A stretch of DNA of 64,000 nucleotides from Biomphalaria glabrata (taxonomy: Eukaryota > Mollusca > Gastropoda > Planorbidae): NCBI RefSeq assembly GCF_947242115.1, contig NC_074715.1, forward strand, positions 32,873,086 through 32,937,085, written 5' to 3'. A program made the position numbers and the translations under genes. Positions 10,408 through 23,800 of the stretch are shown here, in pieces (the stretch's first letter is position 1; each line of letters begins with the position of its first letter). A model generated the notes under the pieces. It was not told the origin of the DNA, searched no databases, and worked only from the letters and a program-made list of their open reading frames with translations.

Positions 10408-11817
10408 TCATTCTATCTTCTCTGGATCTGGCTCATTCCTGCAGATAACAGAAATTCTTCTGTCTCTTGGTACTATTTGCTGCTTAAATTTGGACTCTTC
10501 CGACTTTAATACTTCATGGGTAAATTCATATCTGGCTCTACCCCTAAAATAAAAATTATGAGATTATTTTTACCTATTTCATTCAAATTTTAAAAATAAA
10601 GAAAATAAAAATGCTAGTGGGTATGTTCTGTGTCTTCACAAAATAATATAGAAAATAAAGTTTATGATGGTGTATGATTTACTTATGGTGACAACTTTGA
10701 ATACATTTTATTAAATGCTATCCAATGGGTAGAGATTTACAAAATAATTGCACTAACACCTTTTCTCTCAGCATGACATATGATTTGCAAAATGTAAATA
10801 AACAGGACATAAAATAAATGTTGGCTAACACCTGTACTACTTACTTCATTATGTAAAGACACCGCCTTGGAAGATAAATATCTCCATATTTTGTGGAATC
10901 CTTCTCCAAAGCCAATCTCATTACACATGATGATAAGAGACACATTCCAGCAATAGTATCTCCACAGAACTAAACAAAAAATTAGACAAAAAAAAGTTTT
11001 CCACAATAAAAATTAATTAGCATTATTTTTATTTTAATTATTACTATTTAACAACTTTAAAAAAATATTTTGCATAACTCACCCGGACAGCATCTACATG
11101 AGGTTTAATGAAACCATCTTTAGCAAGGTCCAAAATATGAACAAAAGTAAGAGGTGAAGATCTTTTAGAAAATGCTAGATGCCGCACTCTCTGAATTATT
11201 TTGGAGTTTTGTTCATTCCAAGACATCTTTTCAGTTTCTCGATATCCATGTATAGCCTGTTAATAAAAAACAATTGATGGGAATTTTAAGTAAAATGGCA
11301 TTATTGTTTTTAATTTCAAATATATATCTGGTACATGCTGACAAAAAAAATTTGCTAAAAATTGTTTTAAACCCCTAAAGATCTTTTAATAGATAAAAGA
11401 CACACATACAAAAACACTCAACTTAAGACTTTTATTAAGTGAGATACTAAAAATGATCTTTAGATGCTAAATTTAGGTTACACACTATAAAATTTTATAA
11501 ACATGAACAAATTTTAGAATTAATTGAATTATTACATTGTCCCAATGACTTGTCTCATATCTTAATCTTTTCAATGCAAGCTCAGCTTCTTGAAGTAAAG
11601 AGTTTTCTTCTTCTTCTGTTAAAAAATCATTGTATACACTCATGTCATTAGCTAATATTTTATATAAGCCATTGTCTTTTGCATCAATGTTTTCTTTTTT
11701 AGTCAATGTTTCAACCTGTGTAGTAAATGAATGATGTGATTGAAGAAGACAAATAGGAGAAACAATCCTTGCATTGCAAATTTGATACATTCTGAAAGAA
11801 AGAAATCTCAATGCCAT
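10408..11817 (-). CDS. ALKBH7: Alpha-ketoglutarate-dependent dioxygenase ALKBH7, mitochondrial
   Basis: Four coding exons on the minus strand: 11817-11536, 11256-11083, 10969-10845 and 10543-10408, all with GT-AG junctions and matching phases; the product is 238 residues (the human protein is 221). The first 30 or so residues are basic and hydroxylated without acids ([18 protein letters not shown]), a likely mitochondrial presequence. The Fe(II) ligands are visible as HVD (H147, D149) and a distal H203 in [16 protein letters not shown] (222-229) should provide the 2-oxoglutarate arginine. ALKBH7 acts in mitochondria and in mammals affects fatty-acid metabolism and programmed necrosis; its substrate is not settled. 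All key residues are intact. The ATG at 11817 is the natural start of the presequence. Confidence 0.93.
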
Positions 11818-11999
11818 TTCAGTAGAGTTCTCTTCTTGATACAGTGGTTTCTTTGGGCAAAAATAGTTTAAGCATGCTGCTCAGCTGAAAAAAAAAAGTT
11901 TTTACTTTTTACCAGAAATTTTTTACTATTATTCTGTAGAGGTTGATATGGAAAATAAATCGAAATGAAAATTGAATTCTTTAAAAAGTGGAGAGAGAA

Positions 12000-13030
12000 A
12001 TTCATGTGCATTGTAATATCTTCTTATATAATACAGACGTTACTTCAAAAAAGAAGATGATTACGTCCTACGCATCATGCATTTAGTCATGCATATTAAC
12101 CAATGACCTAAATTCTGCCAATTCCTGACTACCTCAGGCAACCCATTCCATGCTCTAATAGCGCTAGGGAAGAAGGAGCATTTGTACGAATTTGTTCTAG
12201 CATAAAGAATGAGGAATGTGCCTTTATCTTTGTCTCTTTCTGAGTATTTTATTAAATTTTGTTTTTGTATTTGAAGATTATGGTTCAGTGTTTTATGTAT
12301 AATTGCTACTTTACTTTTGCGTCTTCTGTTCTGAAAGCTTTCTAAATTTAGCGATTTTATACTCTAGTCAAATGTGAATATTCGTTTGTTATGAATCTCA
12401 CTGCTCTATTTTGTGTCTGTTCCAGTTTCTTAATGTTTTCTTGAGTTGAGGGGTCACAAACAGAGAATGCATATTCTATTCTTGGCCTAACCAAGGTTAA
12501 ATAACATTTTAATTTTATGTTCTTATTTGATTTATAGAAATTTCTTTTAATAAACCCTAATACTTTGTTCGATTTTTTGATAGTTTCATCAATATGGGGA
12601 TTCCATGACAGTTTTTCATTTACACCTAGGTATTTTGCGTTTTTAGTCTGTGTTACTGGTTTTACCATGGATAAGATAAGTGCAATTAATTTGTTTTAGT
12701 TTTTTTGTTATTATTAATAACTGACATTTTTCTGGGTGGAAAGACATGCTCCAATTTGATTCCCATTTCTGTAATTCATCTAATTCTCTTTGTAAAATGT
12801 CTGTATCTTGTGTTGTTTTTATTGTTCTGTATATTATGCAATCGTCTGCAAATAATCTGACTTTTGTTCCTGAACTAATGCAATTTGGTAAATAATTTAT
12901 ATAAATTAAAAATAGTAGTGGCCCTAAGACTGTTTCTTGAGGTATACCTGAATTTACTGTATTGATGTTGATTTAGAGCCATTTATTATTACAGTTTGTT
13001 CTCTCCCTATCAGAATATCTTTAATCCACT
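12000..13030 (-). mobile_element. LINE family A, reverse transcriptase C-terminal half
   Basis: Read on the minus strand, the right end starts with WIKDILIGREQTVIING, then GIPQETVLGPLLFLIYINYL (RT motif 4 region), the catalytic LFADDCIIY (about 12845-12865), FHPEKC, and AKYLGVNEKLSWNPHIDETI through ENIKKLEQTQNRAVRFITNE. The decayed C-terminus runs to about 12010, where a ttatcttat-type tail lies. It has several stops and frame changes and is 5'-truncated. It is the longest copy of family A here. Confidence 0.85.
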
Positions 13031-13205
13031 GATGCAGGGATGTGCGCTCGCACATACTCTATTTGGCATAGTCTTCTCCTGCCAACTGCATTATGCCTAC
13101 AGCAACAAAAATGAAGGTGTATTTCTCCATACAAGATCCTCTGGAAAGCTCTTTAACTCATTCAGTGTGGCGTTACTCTCAGCAAGTAACTTTGCTAGCA
13201 CTTCT
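13031..13205 (+). mobile_element. LINE family B, short RT fragment
   Basis: Encodes MQGCALAHTLFGIVFSCQLH then YAYSNKNEGVFLHTRSSGKL, matching the VKQGCVLAPTLFGIFFS...GVYLHTRSDGKLFNL segment common in this LINE group and in the copy at 16079. It abuts the family A element in opposite orientation. Confidence 0.65.
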
Positions 13206-13310
13206 TAATTTAATTCAAACAGGAAACTCTGAGATTATGGACTTTCAAGTATAGGTTACATCGGTTATCACCTGCCTTGTAGCTTCCTTCAAGTAAATCA
13301 TTTTATTATT

Positions 13311-13496
13311 ATGTCGTGGTGTTGGCTTAAAGGTTTTTCGTGGTGAAACTAAGATAGATCTAGATCTTAACTTCATATTCAAGGTCAAAGAATTTTCATC
13401 ATTTCATAACTAATTATGTCGTGGTGTTGGCTTAGGTTCTTCGTGGTGAAATAAGATAGATCTTAACTTCATATTAATCATATTAAAGGTCAAAGT
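13311..13496 (+). repeat. About 85-100 bp direct repeat
   Basis: The string attatgtcgtggtgttggct starts at about 13311 and again at about 13413; both are followed by a cttcgtggtgaaa-type stretch, agatagatct, cttaacttcatatt and aaggtcaaag. The second copy has small indels. Confidence 0.85.
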
Positions 13497-15749
13497 CTAA
13501 AGAAGCTCAAAAGTAAGAGAATTTTAATTTACTTGTCTAGAAATTAACCGATCTAGTATCTAGAATATTATAATTATATAGTTTATATAGACTTCTTATT
13601 TTTATATAGAAAATCTAGATCATGATAATTTATAATTTAAATTTAATGATAGTGACTCATACTAGACTATACTACTATACACTATAGTGACTATAGTGAT
13701 ACAGATACTTGAGATAGAATCTAGATCTATTATAAATTATTATTATAAAAGTATTAAAAGTAAAGATATTTTTTATTATTAAATTATTTTATCTTGTTGC
13801 TATTTGGCATTATTTGCTATTTCACTCAGTAGTCTATTTGATTCAAATTACTAATGTTAATGTGTAGTAATTAGATCTACGAAAATTTTAAAAAAATATA
13901 AATATAAATAATTTTTATAAAGTTACTTAAAGTATAATAAAGAGACCTAGCCTAGAGGTAGAGGCAGTAGAGGCTAGAGCCTAGAAAGAATCATTTAGAA
14001 TGGCTAGATCATAGATCAGACTGATCATAGATCTACTAGAGTTACTAGAGATAGATCTAATCTAGTTCTACATCTAGATCTAATTAATTTTTTATTAATA
14101 TAATAATAATGATTAATATAATCATAATCTATCCCAGAACCTAGTCCCTCTAGAGTATTATTTCTAGATCTAGATCTAATCTAGATCTAGTCTAGTCAGA
14201 CTAAAAATAAAACATAACGTGTTTCTATATCTACTTTCGTTTCTGTATTGATTTGATTAGTAAGTATTTTAACTAGACTTTATAATAAAAATTAAAAAAA
14301 TCTGGACTCATTGTAGATCTATATTTATTTTCGCAAATGTATAACGTCTATGTGTATAACAATCTTTGAAGACTTAGATCTAAACGAATCTAGCATAAAT
14401 CTGTGATAATTGTTTTTCTAAGATCACAGACTAGATTTAGATCTAGAATAGATCTAGTCTAGAATCTAGATTTAGATTTTCTATTTTTACTGCTATTGCT
14501 ATAGTTTCGTATCCAAAGGGAGGTAATTAGTTGTCCATAGCAACGTTAAAGCAACTTTTCTACAATGGCTACTTCACAGTACTTGGTTTAATGCAAAATA
14601 AACGATCTCAAAACAATGCTTTTTATCGGATGTGTTTCATTTAAAAGATTTGTATAAAGTTTGTAGATCTATATAAAATTGAATTGAAACACATGATTTA
14701 ATTTTCGACATTTTGTACAGCTGTAGACTTAGGTAGATCTATATTAATAATATTATAGTAGTAATAATAATAATTAAATAATAAATAATAACTTATAATA
14801 AGTTATAATTATATGACTTATAATTTATAATAAGTTAAAACTTAAATAAGTTAAGACTTAAGTAGTAGACTCTAGTAGTTTTTAGTTGTAGTAAGTAGTC
14901 TACTAAGACGACTAAGTAGTAGTAGTAATAAACAGTTACATAGTTTTTAGTTGTAGTAGTCTACCTAGACTGGCTAGACTAAGACGACTAAGTCGCCTAA
15001 GTAGTACTAGTAGTTATAAACAAAATAATTATATAATAATATGAAATAGAATCTAGATTGAAGATTCTAGTAGTTGTAGTAAGTACTAGATTTAGATCTA
15101 GATTCTGTCAATTCTGAGATTTGATCTATAATGATTAGTCTATAAATATAAATATATATATAAAGTAGTATGTAAGGAGTATGCATTTGAATATGTATGT
15201 GTGTGTGTATATATGTATGAATTGTATGTATGTATGTCCAGCTTAGAAATTAAAACCGCTTGACAATCTTGATAAAAGTTGGCATAAATGTTCCTTTGAT
15301 CATGGCAGAGACCGTAGTGTATGTTTAATGTTGTTCCCACAACGGAAAGGCCCTAAAAATAAGAAAACAACTAAGTTTATTTATATTAAAGAATGAAACT
15401 TTTTAACAAATTGGGTAAACCCAATTTCACAGTATATTATCTTAGATATCAATATGTTGGCTAAACTGGTAAACCCATTTTCATACTATACTTTCATTTT
15501 TGTGGGAAAATATTTTTTTAAATGTTAAGGGAACACTCGCTATAATTAACATAGATCTAAATCCAATCCACTAGATAAGTAATACCCAAACTAAGTCCTC
15601 GGGTCATATCCAGCTAGTAAAACTTATATTATTAAAAAAGTTTCTTACCTTATAAAATTTTTCCTTGAATGACAAAAAAAAAGGGAAGATATAAATTTTT
15701 AAAGTAAAAAAGTACTATTGGAAAAATTAGCAAAAACATTGTGACAATT
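13497..15749. other. CTAG/AGATCT-rich spacer upstream of CFAP57
   Basis: Very AT-rich, dominated by overlapping palindromic words (tctaga, agatct, ctagatctag), especially 13540-14480. Short (tg)n and (tatg)n runs occur around 15195-15235. An X-box lies at 14530. No gene is recognised; the stretch may hold a 5' non-coding exon of CFAP57, which cannot be placed. Confidence 0.5.
14530..14544. promoter_or_regulatory. X-box (RFX factor site), candidate CFAP57 promoter
   Basis: GTTGTCCATAGCAAC consists of GTTGYC and RGYAAC half-sites three bases apart, the X-box form bound by RFX factors in promoters of ciliary genes. It is the nearest strong X-box upstream of CFAP57, 3.4 kb before its ATG, which would require a 5' non-coding exon and a long first intron. 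The motif is seen; the promoter role is inferred. Confidence 0.45.
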
Positions 15750-16078
15750 CTTTCTGACCAATACTTTTTGTGCATTGAGCTGGTCAATTCGTCAAATAGT
15801 ATTCTGGCAAGGATTTTTCCTGCTACTGACAGTAAAGTAATGCCATAGTAATTGGAGCAGTCTCATTTAATGTTGCCTTTTTTGTACAGGGATATGATGG
15901 TATCACAAGGGGAAAAGGTCTGTAAAGCTCTCTATGAGAGCAGCACCACCCATTTTAAAAACTTCTACTTGAAGATCATCTGTTTGTGTCTTTTGAGCTT
16001 CCCGATCTGATGGCCATTTCAACCTCAACAAGACTAGGATATTTGTTGAGTTCCATTTTCACTGTGCTTTCATAAAGT
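15750..16078 (-). mobile_element. LINE family B, RT N-terminal fragment
   Basis: On the minus strand the order is KWPSDREAQKTQTDDLQVEV, FKMGGAALIESFTDLF, YLYKKGNIK, then [18 protein letters not shown], the start of the RT domain of this LINE group. It meets the plus-strand copy at about 16079 to form an inverted pair. Stops and small indels are present. Confidence 0.7.
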
Positions 16079-17066
16079 CAGTATGGTTTCTGGGCTGGTA
16101 GAGGAATATTGGACATAATTTTTGTCTTGCGTTAAATACAGGGAAAATGCAGACAGCAGAAACTGGGCTTGTACACTGCATTCATTGATATCACCAAAGC
16201 ATTTGACACAGCGAGTTGCAATGGTTGGTGGATAATTCTATCTTGGCTTGGATGCCCTCCAAGATTCATTGCTATTCAACTGCATGAGGGTCAAAAAGTT
16301 CAAATTAGATACAATGGTGACCTATCAGTTCACTTCTCTTTAGAGAATGTTGTGAAGCAGCATTGTGTGCTTTCTCCAACACTCTTTTCAATATTCTTTG
16401 GAGCAATGCTAAATAAAATGAGGTTACACCTGCATGAGGGCATCTACATCAAGATCTGCACCGATGGCAGAATATCTAACATACATGTGCAGTACTTGCT
16501 GTCCTGTAAAAAATTAAAGAGATGATTGCTACTGAGCTGCTCTATGCAGACGATTGTGCCCTTCTTGCACACAACTGAACAGGAGCTTCAACTTGCTGTC
16601 CATGAATTTGTTGAGGCTGCTGCCTCATTTGGTCTGTCCATTAACCTAAAAAAAGGAGGTCATGCTTCATAGGTCCCCAATAAAAACTAACTCAGCTCCC
16701 CAAATCAATGTGAATGGCCACCTTCTTATTGTTAACCATTTTACCTACCTGGGCAGCACAGTGTCCAACAATGCATCATGGTACAGAAAAATAGACAACC
16801 TCTCACAATGGCCAAAGCCCTATTGGCTGCCTCACACTTATGGCAGAATAGGTCTTTTCACCTAGCAACAAAAATCAATGTTTATAAAGCAGTGGTTCTC
16901 ACCACACTTTTGTATGGCTCTGAGACCTGGGTGCTCTATCCAAGGCATTCAAAGCTTGTCAAATGCCTTTGCTGCATAATGGGCATACTCTGGCAAGACT
17001 ACATTACACATAACTATGTTCTGCTGGAGGCCAGTGTGGAGAGTATAGAAGCACTAATTACTAATT
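16079..17066 (+). mobile_element. LINE family B, RT fragment, decayed
   Basis: Contains QYGFWAGRGILDIIFVLR, LYTAFIDITKAFDTAS, CPPRFIAIQLHEGQKVQIRY, VKQHCVLSPTLFSIFFGAML, then [14 protein letters not shown] (catalytic YADD, about 16540), HFTYLGSTVSNNASWYRK and ATKINVYKAVVLTTLLYGSE with IMGILWQDYITHN at the end. This is the order of a non-LTR RT, missing endonuclease and 3' end. Several frame changes separate the pieces. Confidence 0.85.
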
Positions 17067-17896
17067 AAGCAAGTTAATTTAAACATTTAGTTTTTAAAAA
17101 ATATACATATAGGTCTTTAAATTTTAATTCCATAAAAGTAAGCCATTATCGTAATAATCAAGACACACCACCTAAAGACAAAATTTCATATTTGATTGAA
17201 CACAATTATTATACAAAACAAAGAAACACTTAAATTTTATTGCCAAACACACAAAAAATATATACTAGAAAATGTCTGCAGAATTAAATTTCCAACCTTA
17301 AAATTGTCCCTTTTGCCCTTGATCCTTATATACATTTAGATCTAAGTGGTGAATTTATAAGTGGTCTCAAGCTACAGAATGCAAGCACCTGACTCTTATA
17401 TAGAGCTGAAACACCACTGACTTGATGCCAGCAATTTAGTAGAAATATTATTAGTATAGCATTAATTTTACTGCTACAATAAGAAAAATGTGATATATTT
17501 CAATTTCCTCATGATGAAATTCTGTTAACTCAAGGTGCTTGAACTATAAATAACATTTTAAAGATATCCTTTATCTCATAGTACCATTTAAAACATAAAA
17601 ATAGCTTATTTATAAAACAAATTTTAAAAAAATACATGTGATAAAATGTAAGTTAATGTAAATATAAATTCTATCTTTGTCACTTTGTTAATATTGGTTA
17701 CTGACCTTCCAAATAGATTTGCAACATTGATATTTTCATTTACAAATACAATGTTCCAAACTTAATTTACATTGTTTGACTTATGTATGCATCATTTTTT
17801 TTTTTTACAAAGGTAATAAGCAATAAAAATTTACTTCATCTTTAGGTAGGATTTACCACAGAAAAATAAGTGAGTTAAAACCAGTTTTGTACGAAA
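17067..17896. other. CFAP57 5' flank
   Basis: AT-rich; no repeat recognised. A tctttag/G site near 17846 could be the acceptor of a 5' UTR exon that runs into the coding exon at 17897. Confidence 0.35.
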
Positions 17897-20800
17897 ATGT
17901 CCATAGCTATTGCTCAAGCAAGATATATATTTGGTCTAAAGTCTGGAGTAACTGGAAATGTTTCTTACCATGATGAACAAACAATTGTCTACCCAGCAGG
18001 CTCAAACTGCATCCTTTATAATATTGATCAAAAAACACAAAAATTTATTCAAGGTATTTAAAGATTTTTTAACAAAGAGATTATAATGCATTCAGTTTAA
18101 TGTAATTTAATTTTCTAAATTACAAAGTTTACAAATTATACATACAAACTTATTTCAGGAACTGACAGAAGTGAAGAAACAACAGCACTAGCAGTAAGTC
18201 CAAATAGGAGATATGTGGCTTTGGCAGAGAAAGGAGAAAAAGCTATCATCACTATTTATGATCTTCATTCCTTGCGTAAAAAGAAAGTGCTTAGCTCTAG
18301 TGAAGTTCAGTCTAATGAATATGTAAGCTTAGCTTTTTCTCCAGACTCTAAGTATCTTGTTGCTCAAGGAGGAAAACCAGACTGGACACTCCTATATTGG
18401 ACATGGGAAAAATCCAAAGTGATGGCTTCTATCAAGACATCAAATCCACAAAATCCTAATTCAGAGGTTTATCAGGTAATTAATAATTAGTGTTAAATAA
18501 ATACATCATTTTACTTGATATTATTAAATAAGTAAAATAATTAATTTAAGTGTTGGTCATTAATTTTTCTTGTTTTTATTCTTAAAGTGGCCTCAAGTTT
18601 AAAAATGTTTGAGGTTTCTTAAAGTAGTAATTTGCCTTGCAAGATTATTATGATTACTGAAGCCCACTGTATACAATAATTTTTTTTTTAAAGGTGAGCT
18701 TTAATCCCCAAGACAACACTCAGCTTTGTGTGGTTGGCAACACTGTTTTCAGATATTTCCGTTACAGTGAAGGAAACTTGAAACCTTTCAATTTTCAAAA
18801 GTCAGACCCACAGAATTATCTGTGTCATGCTTGGGTGTCAGAAGATAGAATCATTGTTGGGACAGACTCAGGAAAACTATTATTATTTGAAGCTGGAGAA
18901 CTCAAGAGGGAGTTTATATTAGCAAACAATGACACGTAGGTCATTAAAATGGCTACATATTTTAATGAATTACCTTAGGATATTTACATCTAGTTTTGAG
19001 GGTCTCAAGTATTTAATATTTTCTTATTTCTTGTATGTATCTGTTATTATTTTAGATCTACTGATGAAAGCAGTTATCAGACACATGTTACATCACTGGT
19101 ATCATATTCTAAAGGATTTGCCTGTTCTTTTGGCTATGGAACTGTTTATCTATATGAAAAAACAGAAGACAAGGAATTTTTCAAAAAAGTTAGAGAAATT
19201 ACAGTAAGATATTCCTTTTAAAAAAAAACCTTTACAAAAAATTAGAACTTTGTTTGACATAATGATGCAATGTTCTAATGGGACATGTAATGATGGGAAA
19301 TGAAAGAATGATTGTGAAATGAGAAAGTGAAAGAAAAACTAAGAAATGTTATTTTATTTGAAGATTTTACATTTTTTAAGTAAATATGGTCATGATACTA
19401 GACTACTTTTTAAAAACTTTCAAATATATCTAACTTAATATAGTTTAACATGAGCAACTAGAAAAAATAAATGGATTATTTTATGTTATATTTCAATTAC
19501 ATTTTAATTTGCTGTCCTCATTATTTCATTACTTTGCCTGAATTTTATAAAATATTTAGTCAATATTAGAATGGTCAGGAATTTGTTAGATTATTTCTAA
19601 ACATTTTTTTTAAAAATGGTTCTAGATTCCTCCTGATCCCTACAATAGCCAGGATCCTGCACTTAATCAGCAGCAATTGTTCAGGCATTTAACAGTGAGT
19701 CCATCAGAAGAGACTTTGATTGGCAGCACAGACCAGTCCCAACTCTATTACTTGACACTTTCAAGTGCTGACCTCAGCAAAGTAAGTTTTTTCCTTGACA
19801 CATTCATAGTTTAATTTAAATAACAAGTTTTGGAATTTATGCCTAGAGTCTAGAATATAAGCACAACATAATAAAAACTTTAAACTAATTTCATGGGTTT
19901 GTTTCACATGGTCTGGATTATGCTAATTGCATTTTACAGCTTATGCATTCTGTAGAAGAAAAAAAAACCTTAATATCTTAAAGCAGAGGCAAAGTAATCT
20001 GAATATTAAAAAAGGTTAGGGTTATTGATATGAAAAAACAGAAGACAAAGTAGGTCTTTTAAAAAAAAACAAAAAAAAACTTGAGCATTAGAATTAGAAA
20101 TATGTTTGACATGATGACACAGAGATTCGGTGTGCTTTAATGATGGGAAATGATAGTATGATTGTGAAAGGGGAGGAAGAAAGTGAGAGAGAGAAACTAA
20201 CAAATTTAATTTTATTTAGAGATTGCACATTTTTTAAGTTAATGGTTATGATACTAAATGACTAAAAACATAACTGTCTTAATGAACTGGAGTTTTTAAT
20301 GGAGCTAATTAAAAGTGGTAATTAATTTAATTTTTTACATTTTGTTTAAGGGAGATCAAGCTTCTTTTGAAATATTATCCCAAGTATTTCACAATGCACC
20401 AATTTTAGGTCTGGATGTTTGTATCAGAAAACCTTTAATTGCCACCTGTTCAATGGATAGGTCTGTCAAAATCTGGAATTATGAAACATGGTAAGTCTAA
20501 TCTGTTGTTCATTTTTTGACTTTTTCTATTTGTCATTTATCCTTTGTATTTATTTTATAAGTTTTCTAATAAATTGTTTGATTTAGAATATTTAATTTTA
20601 GATTTAAATGTATTGGAAATAGAGATGGGTTATGTATAAACATTGAGCTTGTCAAATTCATTTAAAACAATTCTTTCTTAATTCTCCCATAGTAATGATA
20701 ATATAGTGCTAATAGGATCCAAATGATGGAGTAACAAAGACCTCTATTTAATAAAAAAATATTAATGACTTATTTTTTCCATTTAGCAATCTTGAGCTGT

Positions 20801-23800
20801 ACAAAGTATTTGCAGAAGAAGCTTATAGTGTTGCTCTACACCCATCTGGCTTATACATTCTTGTTGGCTTCAGTGACAAATTGCGTCTGATGAATCTATT
20901 GATTGATGATATTAGGACATTTAAAGAATTTACTGTTCGGGGCTGTAGGGAAGTAAGTCTATATCATTTAAAAAAAGACTAATATTTTTATAAATTTGGT
21001 TAAGTTTTACCTTAAATGTTTTTGGGTAAAGCTACAGAATATAAAATTTCCCCTAACCACAGTAGCAAAAAAATTATCATAGCAATTAACACTTTTCTTT
21101 GTTTAATAAATCTTGAGTGAGTAAAAATTAATCACATGGTTGAAATATAAACGAATGTTTGAAAGCTTATGATTTCTTTAGGCAATGATTTATCTGTACA
21201 AATAAGTTCAACTGCAACTTCCTTTCAAAGAATTTATGAACAGAAAAAGGAATGCCAAAAAAAAGTTGTTCATAGACAAGTAAATTTCCAGGTTGGGGTT
21301 GTCCCCACCAAAAGATTTTCATTTTCATATTGTTACCAAAAATAAGTCAAAACCTTAATATTGTTACGAATCTCACTATCCAGGCTCTCTGCAAACTGCA
21401 CCATACACCACTAACTTAAAGAACTTGACAAGTCAGGGCTCCAAAATAACGTAAAGGTTTAATGTCCATAAATAACAGTCAATACTGTACAATTGGCAAC
21501 ACGTAGAACAGTACAAATAGCTCTGCGATAACAAATATCTCTCCGATAACACCGTTCTTCCTAATCAAGTCTTGCACTGGCCTCTCCGTCTTGTTCCGGG
21601 CTTGCACTGGGTTCAACAGTTCGGGACTGACTTCACACACTTGGGCTCGTTGTGTCGGACTCGATCACAGACCAAAATCAGGACGCCGTTCGTCTCAACT
21701 GTACTTGAAAGTACTCCGCACTGAACCGTCGTAATGCTCCGTACAGAACCACACCGTTGAACTGTGCTGTAGTCGACCGTGTTCTGAACTCCTGTCGTGA
21801 ACCCGCTTTCTGAACTGTCTTGACTGCGACACCTCCGCTCTTTATATAGGGTCCCTACTGGCCTTCTCGAACCGGACAGAACGTCGCTCGACCATTCTGG
21901 GACGCTCCTGAGCTCTGTTCACGACGCCGATCCTACTCGAACCTTCATGTTGTTAACTCGTCTCGGCCGATCGCCGTAACTCGTCACGGTTGACCGCTCG
22001 TCTAGCGCTGGCCTGGGGCGATTTGCGTCGGCTGACTACACTCACACCACTACCCCCATCTGTGCCACCACCAGGTTTATAACAATATTTTCATTTTTCA
22101 ATTTTAATTACTCTTCAAAATTTAACTAATGCATATTATATTTTGCTTTGATTATATTTTATAACTGTTTTTTATTAGTGTGCATTCAGTAATGGAGGAC
22201 ATCTATTTGCTTCTGTCATGGGCAATGTCATTCAGCTTTATTCTACAACAACTTTTGAAAACATTAATAATCTGAAAGGTCATAATGGGTAAATATCAGG
22301 TTGTTTATTATAGTATATATACTAATTTAAACTATAATTATGTTTTAAAAAATCAAAAGTCAATTATAGCAAACAACATGAGTGTCTCCATTCTATTTTC
22401 TTGAAGAACTTATCTGTTAAGAAATATATTTCTATGCTTCAATGTTAAATATTTAACAGAAAAGTAAAGGCTGTAGTCTGGAGTGCTGATGATAGCAAAT
22501 TGATTTCTTGTGGCATGGATGGAGCAGTCTATGAATGGGACACCTTTAGTGGCAAGAGAATTAGTGAGAGTGTCATGAAGTCATGCAACTATACAAGTGT
22601 CACTGTTACACCTGATGGCAAAACTACATTTGCTGTTGGTACTGACAAAGCCTTGAAGGAGATAGCTGATTCACACGTAGGTTTTGAAATTTAATTAACA
22701 AACATTAAAGTTTATGTTAAAGAGTGTAAGGAGAAAGGCCAGCATGGATGACGATTTGCAGGAAGACCTTTGTCAGATTTTAGGCCAAAGATCAGAATGT
22801 TGGAAGGTGTAGTTTAGTTCTGTATGTATTCTGTTTGTATAATATATTATGAAATGGCAAAAAGACTAAATGTAGATTAATATTAATTTTTGTAATGAAT
22901 ATTATTTCTTCTTTTTATGTTTGTTAGAGAAATAGAAAGCAGATTTTATGTTACTACTTAGCTAACAACTGATTCATTTACAGTCTGGTGTAACATATCT
23001 ACGTCAATAACAGTGAAAAAATATTCTATATAGAAAATCTGATTGCTATGACAAAATTTAAATGATTTGTTCATCTTTCAGATTCTGCGAGAGGTGATGG
23101 CCGGTGATATGACACTAAGCACAGTAGCCATGTCACACTCTGGCCGCATGCTGTTCGCGGGTACCGTGAAAGGTGCTTTATGGTCAATGAAATTTCCATT
23201 GGCTGTGCCAGGTGATTGGACAGAGTATCCAGGTCATGGAGCAGCCATTGTAAAGGTTGTTAAATGTTTTACTAAAAAAATATTTATATAGTATTATTGA
23301 AATTGAGTTTACTTTGTTTGTGTGTATGTATACAGTTTTCTTTACTTACTTGAGCTTTTGATTTAGATGAAGATCACCTTTGATGACCAATACTTGATAA
23401 GTGTGGCAGAGGATGCTACAATCATACTCTGGAAGATACAGGACAAAGAAGGCAGAGGGCTTAAAAGAGATAAAGAAGTTGGCTGGGCTGAAGAAATTCT
23501 GATTACTAAAAGTGATTTAGAAGAAAAGGTAAATAATTATTAACACATGGGTTTCTTAAGTAATGTTTGAAAAAAGTTTCAGTGACTTTATTTCTAAATG
23601 ATATTTTTGTATTCTTTACTTTTAACAAATGTTTTCTCACTGTACAATAATTTAGAATTCAACTGTGGCTGATTTAAATTCACGAGTTGAAGAGCTGAAA
23701 ATGGAAAATGAATATCAGCTCCGCCTGAAAGATATGACCTACAATGAAAAAATGAAAGAACTGACAGAAAAATTTATACAGGAAATGGAATCCTTGAAAA

